NCBI GenBank assembly: GCA_002305255.1
Contig: DBQN01000053.1
Span: forward strand, 1 to 9,043
Direction of reading: 5' to 3'
DNA length: 9,043 bases
From: Firmicutes bacterium UBA1393
Lineage (GTDB): Bacteria > Bacillota > DTU025
The first letter of the stretch is position 1. Every line of letters starts with the position of its first letter. Below, piece after piece: positions 1 to 7,676 of this stretch. The notes under the pieces were generated by a model. That model searched no databases. It was not told the DNA's origin and saw nothing but the letters and a program-made list of their open reading frames with translations. A program made the position numbers and the translations under genes.

Positions 1-16
1 GGGGTTGCGGTGTGCG

Positions 17-46
17 TTGACATTTCGGCCAGCCATGTGATAGGTT
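17..46 (+). promoter_or_regulatory. Probable sigma-A promoter for the rpmG-secE-nusG operon
   Basis: A perfect -35 box TTGACA lies at 17-22. An 18-base spacer leads to TAGGTT at 41-46, which keeps the three most important -10 bases (first T, second A, last T). Transcription would then begin near position 53, about 120 bases before the rpmG start, exactly where a long stem-loop begins. The -10 box is weak, so this is a reasonable but not certain call. Any upstream gene lies outside the window, so read-through from it cannot be excluded. Confidence 0.55.
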
Positions 47-51
47 GGATT

Positions 52-88
52 AGTGACTGCAGGTATCGCTTGAATACTGGCAGTCGCT
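52..88 (+). promoter_or_regulatory. Long stem-loop at the start of the rpmG leader
   Basis: AGTGACTGC (52-60) pairs with GCAGTCGCT (80-88) over nine pairs including one G-U. After one A-G mismatch (61/79), five more pairs form between 62-66 and 74-78, closing a seven-base loop. The hairpin would sit at the extreme 5' end of the transcript predicted from the promoter at 17-46. No T-run follows, so it is not an intrinsic terminator. It may stabilise the mRNA or regulate it; the function is inferred only. TGACTGC (54-60) can also pair perfectly with GCAGTCA at 111-117, which gives a competing fold. Confidence 0.45.
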
Positions 89-175
89 GGCAAGATGGCC
101 GGGCAAAGGCGCAGTCAGGCGCGGGTGCGCTTCGAGCCAGGCATATCTGGGCCAATTCGGAGGAGGTCCAGTCAA

Positions 176-325
176 ATGCGGGAAGGAATCACCCTCCAGT
201 GCGGTGAGTGCAAGAACCGCAACTACCAGACTACGAAGAACAAGAAGAACGATCCCGACAGGATCGAGCGGAAGAAGTACTGCAAGTTCTGCAGGGCTCA
301 CACCGTGCACAAGGAGACTCGTTAG
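176..325 (+). CDS. rpmG: 50S ribosomal protein L33 (zinc-binding type)
   Basis: Encodes a 49-residue protein of the large ribosomal subunit, located near the E site. The two cysteine pairs C9-x2-C12 and C36-x2-C39 form the zinc ribbon of the 'C+' type of L33, and the length and basic composition are typical. The ATG at 176 is chosen over an in-frame upstream start at 95 because AGGAGGT (161-167) lies eight bases ahead of it and L33 proteins begin this way. It is the first gene of the visible operon, followed by secE after 34 bases, the usual order in Gram-positive bacteria. Its stop codon (TAG, 323-325) lies inside a seven-pair hairpin at 313-330. Confidence 0.97.
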   Translation: MREGITLQCGECKNRNYQTTKNKKNDPDRIERKKYCKFCRAHTVHKETR

Positions 326-330
326 TCTCC
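313..330 (+). repeat. Perfect hairpin across the rpmG stop codon
   Basis: GGAGACT (313-319) and AGTCTCC (324-330) form seven perfect pairs around a CGTT loop. The 3' arm contains the last two bases of the rpmG TAG stop codon. There is no following T-run, so it is not a classical terminator. It could slow decay or processing of the rpmG end, or be chance. Confidence 0.4.
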
Positions 331-359
331 ACAACTGGGTACAGGGGGGGTATGCTACG

Positions 360-599
360 ATGGCTCAGGAAGGCAAACCCACTCTCCTGACGCGCATCCA
401 GGGCGTAGGCGCATCGATCAGCAAGTTCTTCCGCGAGGTTCGCGCTGAGTTCAGGCGCGTGCAGTGGCCCGGACGTAGGGAGCTGATCTCTCTCACCGTC
501 GCGGTGCTAGCGTACGTCGCGCTCATCACGGCGTTCCTCGGTGTCGTGGATCTTGGCCTTTCGTCCGTGATCAATGCCTTGATCAAGGTAGCCGCGTAG
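360..599 (+). CDS. secE: Preprotein translocase subunit SecE
   Basis: Encodes a 79-residue SecE, the small membrane subunit that clamps the SecY channel of the general secretion pathway. The amphipathic segment with the family-typical stretch FFREVRAEFRRVQWPGR lies at about residues 23-39. It is followed by a single hydrophobic membrane helix at about residues 43-72. This is the one-helix form usual in Gram-positive bacteria. The start is the ATG at 360, preceded at nine bases by a G-run (344-350) that can act as a ribosome binding site. Longer in-frame starts back to 204 would overlap rpmG and are rejected. A nearby ATG at 352 is out of frame. The gene lies between rpmG and nusG, the conserved neighbourhood of secE. 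Confidence 0.95.
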   Translation: MAQEGKPTLLTRIQGVGASISKFFREVRAEFRRVQWPGRRELISLTVAVLAYVALITAFLGVVDLGLSSVINALIKVAA

Positions 600-615
600 G
601 AGCCGCGAGGTAATA

Positions 616-1164
616 ATGAGCTCAACAACGAACAACGACAGAGAGTGGTACGTCATCCACACGTACTCGGGCTACGAGAACAAGGTCAAGGCCAACCTGG
701 AGCGCCGCGTTCAAACGATGGAGAAGGAAGACAAGATCTTCCGGGTGTTCGTGCCCACCGACGAGGAAACCGAGGTCAAAGAGGGCAAGAAGAAGGTCGT
801 CAAGCGCAAGCGTTTCCCCGGCTACGTTCTCGTGGAGATGGTAATGACCGACGACTCGTGGTATGTCGTCAGGAACACGCCCGGCGTCACCGGGTTTGTA
901 GGCTCCGGCAACAAACCTATCGCTCTCACAGAGGATGAAACCCGCGCGCTGTTGAGACAGATGGGCGAGATGCCCGAGGAACCTAAGATCCGTGTGGATT
1001 TCTCCGAAGGTGAAGCCGTGCGGGTAACCTCCGGGGCGTTCAAGGATTTCGAGGGGATCGTTCAGGAGGTCAACGCAGAGCGAGGCAAGCTATGGGTTCT
1101 CCTGTCGGTGTTCGGGCGCGAAACCCCGGTGGAACTCGACTTTTCCGGTGTCGAGAAGCTATAG
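616..1164 (+). CDS. nusG: Transcription termination/antitermination factor NusG
   Basis: Encodes a 182-residue NusG, which binds RNA polymerase across the cleft (beta' clamp helices and beta lobe) and affects pausing, termination and coupling to ribosomes. The NGN domain spans about residues 9-115, with the family signatures WYVIHTYSGYEN near the start and RFPGYVLVEM at about 66-75. A KOW domain follows at about 129-165. The length is typical. The gene starts 16 bases after the secE stop codon. GAGG at 607-610 and AGGAG at 598-602, which overlaps the secE stop, are both candidate ribosome binding sites. Its target, the polymerase, is encoded at the other end of this window. Confidence 0.97.
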   Translation: MSSTTNNDREWYVIHTYSGYENKVKANLERRVQTMEKEDKIFRVFVPTDEETEVKEGKKKVVKRKRFPGYVLVEMVMTDDSWYVVRNTPGVTGFVGSGNKPIALTEDETRALLRQMGEMPEEPKIRVDFSEGEAVRVTSGAFKDFEGIVQEVNAERGKLWVLLSVFGRETPVELDFSGVEKL

Positions 1165-1191
1165 CGCATAACCGGGAGGAGGTGTCAGCTA

Positions 1192-1617
1192 ATGGCGAAG
1201 AAAGTCACAGCTATGGTCAAGCTCCAGCTCAATGCCGGTAAGGCTACTCCGGCGCCGCCTGTAGGACCTGTGCTGGCCCCGACAGGCATCAACATCGTGG
1301 AGTTCTGCAAGAACTTCAACGCCCGCACAGCCGACCAGGTGGGGACGATCATCCCCGTCGAGGTCACGGTGTACGATGACCGTTCGTACTCACTGGTACT
1401 GAAAACGCCGCCCGTATCCTTCTTGATCAAGAAGGCTGCCGGCATCGCCAGTGGTTCAGGGGTACCGAACAAAACTAAGGTAGCCAAGCTGTCGAAGGAC
1501 AAGGTCAGGGAGATCGCGCAGCTCAAGATGCCCGACCTGAACGCCAACGACATCGAAGCAGCGATGAGGCTCGTCGCTGGAAGCGCTCGCAGCATGGGCG
1601 TAGAAGTGGAAGACTAG
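1192..1617 (+). CDS. rplK: 50S ribosomal protein L11
   Basis: Encodes the 141-residue L11 of the GTPase-associated centre, which binds 23S rRNA with L10-L12 and is the site of thiostrepton action and RelA activation. The N-terminal domain carries the proline motif PPVGP at residues 22-26. The C-terminal rRNA-binding domain contains KTPPVSFLIKKAAGI and ends in the usual ARSMGVEVED. One oddity is that residues 28-32 read LAPTG where most bacteria have LGQHG or LGQAG. A strong AGGAGGT (1177-1183) lies eight bases before the ATG. The gene is 27 bases after nusG and forms the usual pair with rplA. Confidence 0.98.
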   Translation: MAKKVTAMVKLQLNAGKATPAPPVGPVLAPTGINIVEFCKNFNARTADQVGTIIPVEVTVYDDRSYSLVLKTPPVSFLIKKAAGIASGSGVPNKTKVAKLSKDKVREIAQLKMPDLNANDIEAAMRLVAGSARSMGVEVED

Positions 1618-1624
1618 CACTATC

Positions 1625-1668
1625 TGGTGCATCGCCCGTTCGTGGGAGGACAAGTTCCGCATGCACCA
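1625..1668 (+). promoter_or_regulatory. Stem-loop before rplA, candidate L1 autoregulatory site
   Basis: TGGTGCAT (1625-1632) and ATGCACCA (1661-1668) pair perfectly over eight bases. Inside, CCCG (1635-1638) and TGGG (1643-1646) close a TTCG loop. This leaves a short 5' internal strand and a longer 3' one (1647-1660). The rplA ribosome binding site (AGGAGG, 1672-1677) begins only three bases after the outer stem. A helix broken by an asymmetric internal loop next to the start of an L1 gene is the general shape of known L1 mRNA-binding sites. I cannot match individual conserved bases, so the role is an inference. Confidence 0.4.
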
Positions 1669-1685
1669 CGAAGGAGGAACACTCA

Positions 1686-2396
1686 ATGCCACATAGGGGC
1701 AAGAAGTACCAAACCTCATTCAAGCTCGTAGACCGTACGAAGCTCTATGATCCGAAGGAGGCCGTGGCGCTCCTCACCGACATCGCCAAGGCCAAGTTCG
1801 ACGAGACTGTGGAAGCCCACATTCGCTTGGGAGTTGATCCCCGGCGTTCCGACCAGCAGGTACGCGGCGCCGTTGTGCTCCCGCACGGAACCGGCAGAAC
1901 CAAGCGAGTCCTCGTGTTCGCCAAAGGCGAAAAGGTGAGAGAGGCTGAAGAGGCCGGCGCCGATTTCGTAGGCGGCGACGAGATGGCAGAGAAGATAAAA
2001 GGCGGATGGATGGACTTCGACATCACCGTGGCGACGCCCGATATGATGGGCACCGTCGGTAAGCTCGGCAAGATCCTCGGCCCCAGAGGCCTGATGCCCA
2101 ACCCCAAAACCGGCACCGTTACCTTCGATCTCGCCAAGGCCATTGCCGAGATCAAAGCCGGTAAGGTTGAGTACAGGGTCGACAAGACCGGGATCGTGCA
2201 CGTTCCCATCGGCAAGGTATCGTTCGGTGCCGAGAAGCTCTACCAGAACCTCGCGGTGATCATGGACGCGCTCAACAAGGCAAAGCCGGCTGCAGCCAAA
2301 GGGACATACGTGAAGAGCGTCTCTGTGGCGTCAACCATGAGCCCCGGCGTGTTTGTGAGCCCGCAGGCGGCGACCTCGATGTCGCTCGATAGGTAG
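1686..2396 (+). CDS. rplA: 50S ribosomal protein L1
   Basis: Encodes a 236-residue L1, the protein of the mobile stalk that guides deacylated tRNA out of the E site. In many bacteria it also represses its own operon by binding mRNA. The two-domain L1 fold is evident throughout. The family signature around ILGPRGLMPNPKTGTV is at residues 130-145, and the C-terminal STMSPGV is at 216-222. The end is about 10-12 residues longer than in commonly known L1 proteins (SPQAATSMSLDR). AGGAGG at 1672-1677 lies eight bases before the ATG. The 68-base gap to rplK contains the hairpin described at 1625-1668. The gene is followed by the non-coding L10 leader. Confidence 0.98.
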   Translation: MPHRGKKYQTSFKLVDRTKLYDPKEAVALLTDIAKAKFDETVEAHIRLGVDPRRSDQQVRGAVVLPHGTGRTKRVLVFAKGEKVREAEEAGADFVGGDEMAEKIKGGWMDFDITVATPDMMGTVGKLGKILGPRGLMPNPKTGTVTFDLAKAIAEIKAGKVEYRVDKTGIVHVPIGKVSFGAEKLYQNLAVIMDALNKAKPAAAKGTYVKSVSVASTMSPGVFVSPQAATSMSLDR

Positions 2397-2444
2397 CAGG
2401 TAATCGGAAGTCGACAGTCGATCCGTTATCAAAGCCTTGACAAT

Positions 2445-2596
2445 AGAGAGTGCACCAGGCCGGTGACAGCAGGTGTCGGCTGAGGCTGACTTAATGGACC
2501 CTACGGTCCGCCCGCCGAGGTCGGAGGCGCGTTTCCACACTTTATGAGTATTGTGGGACCTCCGGCCAGTGTTGAGCCGAGGTCCCTTTCTGTTGT
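2445..2596 (+). promoter_or_regulatory. Ribosomal protein L10 leader RNA (rplJL autoregulatory attenuator)
   Basis: The 229 bases between rplA and rplJ are non-coding and highly structured. In order there is a conserved-looking GACAGCAGG (2465-2473), then hairpin GTCGGC/GCTGAC (2475-2480 with 2485-2490, TGAG loop), an unpaired TTAAT, hairpin GGACC/GGTCC (2496-2500 with 2505-2509), and CCCGCCGAGGTC (2511-2522) closing back on GAC and GCAGG. Order and wording match my memory of the Firmicutes L10 leader family. GCCGAGGTC occurs twice (2514-2522, 2576-2584), and both copies can pair with GACCTCCGGC at 2557-2566, giving antiterminator or terminator. In Bacillus subtilis the L10(L12)4 complex binds this leader and causes early termination. 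The same control is inferred here. Confidence 0.85.
2555..2596 (+). terminator. Intrinsic terminator (attenuator) ahead of rplJ
   Basis: GGGACCTC (2555-2562) pairs perfectly with GAGGTCCC (2579-2586). After one bulged C (2563), three more pairs form (2564-2566 with 2576-2578), closing a nine-base loop. A T-rich tract TTTCTGTTGT (2587-2596) follows. The position upstream of the rplJ ribosome binding site and its overlap with the competing antiterminator mark it as a conditional terminator. Confidence 0.8.
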
Positions 2597-2611
2597 CATG
2601 ATCCAGACAGC

Positions 2612-2628
2612 AAGGAGGTGTAATAGTG
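2612..2628 (+). promoter_or_regulatory. Strong ribosome binding site deciding a GTG start for rplJ
   Basis: AAGGAGGT at 2612-2619, nearly fully complementary to the 16S rRNA 3' end, lies six bases before GTG at 2626. No in-frame ATG fits the conserved N-terminus of L10, so the GTG is the start. Confidence 0.85.
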
Positions 2629-3174
2629 CCTACACCGGAGAAAGCAAAAGTCATCGAGGAGCTAGTGGTCAAGCTGAGCGGCTCTCAGGCTGCAGTGCTG
2701 GCAGACTTCAGGGGGCTGAACGTGGGCCAGGTAACGAAGCTTCGCCGCAAGCTCAGAGAGTCTGGAGCCCATTACGAGGTATACAAGAACACCCTCATCA
2801 GAATCGCGGCCGAGAGAGCTGGCGTCACCGGCCTGGAGCCCTATCTTGAAGGGCCTACGGCTGTAGCGTTTGCCGGGGAAGACCTTACCGCCCCTGCCAA
2901 AGTGCTCACGGACTTCGCCAAGGAGAGCAAGATCCTGCAGGTGAAGGCGGGTATCCTCAAGGGCAAGGCGATCGACAAGGCTCAGGTAGCACAGCTAGCC
3001 AACCTTCCGTCGCGTGAGGTCCTTCTTGCGCAGGTTCTTGGAGCCATGCGTTCACCCATCTCGGGCCTGGTCAACGTGTTGGCAGGTCCTACGCGCCAGC
3101 TAGTTGTGGCGCTTGACGCGATCAGAGCACAAAAACAAGAGGCTGCCGGCGCCGCAGCGCCCGCAGAGGCCTAG
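2626..3174 (+). CDS. rplJ: 50S ribosomal protein L10
   Basis: Encodes a 182-residue L10, the base of the L7/L12 stalk that recruits translation GTPases. It binds 23S rRNA through its N-terminal domain and L12 dimers through its long C-terminal helix. The rRNA-binding part includes ADFRGLNVGQVTKLRRKLR (about residues 26-44) and YEVYKNTLIRIA (50-61). The C-terminal helix spans about residues 144-172 and ends in an Ala-rich tail. The protein is longer than the 165-166 residue E. coli and Bacillus forms, mainly within this helix. That length is associated with three rather than two L12 dimers. Start is GTG with a strong ribosome binding site. It is controlled by the leader upstream and cotranscribed with rplL, 20 bases on. 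Confidence 0.97.
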   Translation: MPTPEKAKVIEELVVKLSGSQAAVLADFRGLNVGQVTKLRRKLRESGAHYEVYKNTLIRIAAERAGVTGLEPYLEGPTAVAFAGEDLTAPAKVLTDFAKESKILQVKAGILKGKAIDKAQVAQLANLPSREVLLAQVLGAMRSPISGLVNVLAGPTRQLVVALDAIRAQKQEAAGAAAPAEA

Positions 3175-3194
3175 AAAAGGGAGGCACCATTCAA

Positions 3195-3572
3195 ATGACC
3201 AAGGAAGAGATCCTCTCCGCTATTGAGAACATGACGGTTATAGAACTTTCCGAGCTCGTGAAGGCCCTCGAGGATAAGTTCGGCGTGAGCGCCGCGGCGC
3301 CCATGGCCTTCGCAGCGGCTCCCGCAGCGGGCGCTGCTCCTGCAGCTGAGGTCGAAGAGAAGACCGAGTTCGACGTGATCCTCATCACCGCTGGCGACAA
3401 GAAGATCCCCGTGCTGAAGGTAGTCCGCGAGATTACCGGCCTCGGCCTCAAGGAAGCAAAGGATCTGGTCGACAACGCTCCCAAGCCCGTCAAGGAAGGC
3501 ATCAAGAAGGAAGACGCACAGAAGATCAAGGCCCAGCTCGAAGAGGCTGGCGCACAGGTCGAGATCAAGTAA
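3195..3572 (+). CDS. rplL: 50S ribosomal protein L7/L12
   Basis: Encodes the 125-residue stalk protein present in several copies per ribosome. The N-terminal dimerisation and L10-binding domain is about residues 1-30. A flexible Ala/Pro-rich hinge follows at 31-56. The C-terminal GTPase-recruiting domain (57-125) carries the conserved KIPVLKVVREITGLGLKEAK helix-turn region. GGGAGG at 3179-3184 is the ribosome binding site, ten bases before the ATG. This is the only one of the eight complete genes ending in TAA. Higher output of L12 than L10 is expected from its copy number. The strong hairpin just after the gene could protect the transcript end. Confidence 0.98.
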   Translation: MTKEEILSAIENMTVIELSELVKALEDKFGVSAAAPMAFAAAPAAGAAPAAEVEEKTEFDVILITAGDKKIPVLKVVREITGLGLKEAKDLVDNAPKPVKEGIKKEDAQKIKAQLEEAGAQVEIK

Positions 3573-3583
3573 GACCCCAATGC

Positions 3584-3622
3584 GATTCCGGCCGGTGCGC
3601 TTTGGGCACACCGGCCGGAATC
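3584..3622 (+). terminator. 14-bp perfect hairpin after rplL (partial terminator or processing site)
   Basis: GATTCCGGCCGGTG (3584-3597) and CACCGGCCGGAATC (3609-3622) form fourteen perfect pairs around an 11-base loop, starting 11 bases after the rplL stop. The stem is very stable, but the bases that follow (CAACTGCTTGTG) lack the T-run of a normal intrinsic terminator. In E. coli the rplL-rpoB gap holds an attenuator and an RNase III cleavage site, and this hairpin sits at the matching place. It is best read as an mRNA end-stabiliser, leaky terminator or cleavage site. Confidence 0.6.
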
Positions 3623-3651
3623 CAACTGCTTGTGTTTCCATGGCAGCCAAA

Positions 3652-3680
3652 TTGACTCCATGGGCGTGTTGTGATATCAT
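3652..3680 (+). promoter_or_regulatory. Strong sigma-A promoter for rpoBC
   Basis: TTGACT (3652-3657), a 17-base spacer and TATCAT (3675-3680) each miss the consensus by one base. TG at 3672-3673 adds an extended -10. Transcription should begin near 3686-3687, about 130 bases before rpoB. This gives rpoB-rpoC their own promoter downstream of the rplL hairpin. Confidence 0.8.
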
Positions 3681-3682
3681 GG

Positions 3683-3699
3683 CTCATTGTAACAATGAG
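3683..3699 (+). promoter_or_regulatory. 17-bp palindrome over the rpoBC transcription start
   Basis: CTCATTG-TAA-CAATGAG is a perfect inverted repeat beginning two bases after the -10 box and covering the predicted start point. Because the transcript would begin within the left arm, only part of it could form an RNA hairpin. A protein-binding operator is therefore the simpler reading. No regulator is recognisable from the sequence. Confidence 0.5.
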
Positions 3700-3728
3700 A
3701 GTGAGGGGACACGTGAACAAGCATGATG

Positions 3729-3783
3729 CCCATTCGCGTGGGGTTCTAGTGAAGCGCGGAGGAAAGAAGACCTATGCCGCGCT
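3729..3783 (+). promoter_or_regulatory. Structured 5' leader of rpoB
   Basis: Two hairpins follow the rpoBC promoter. CCCA (3729-3732) pairs with TGGG (3739-3742) around a six-base loop. AGCGCGG (3753-3759) pairs perfectly with CCGCGCT (3777-3783) and continues as AGG/CCT (3760-3762 with 3771-3773) with ATG bulged on the 3' side. There is no T-run. A regulatory role is inferred from position only. Confidence 0.35.
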
Positions 3784-3818
3784 GTTCGTTATGTCCCGGA
3801 ATCACATAAGGAAGCAGG

Positions 3819-7646
<3,828 letters not shown>

Positions 7647-7676
7647 AGCCCAAGGGCTGAAAAGGGGGAGAGGCGG

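Noticed and set aside
126..150. T-loop-like TTCGAGC suggesting a tRNA before rpmG
   Set aside because: The flanking bases cannot form the five-pair T stem and no acceptor or anticodon arm is present.
10..207. A 65-codon + strand open frame across the rpmG leader
   Set aside because: It overlaps the rpmG start and ribosome binding site, has no site of its own, resembles nothing known and begins before the predicted transcription start.
2437..2442. Perfect TTGACA in the rplA-rplJ gap as a promoter for rplJ
   Set aside because: No acceptable -10 box occurs 15-19 bases downstream (the stretch is GC-rich), so it is not called, although a separate rplJ promoter is known in Bacillus.
2397..2625. 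A protein gene in the rplA-rplJ gap
   Set aside because: The frames there have no supported start and the interval is fully explained by the L10 leader and terminator.
7647..7658. AGCC-CAAG-GGCT hairpin between rpoB and rpoC
   Set aside because: It has only four or five pairs, no T-run, and is too short to call.
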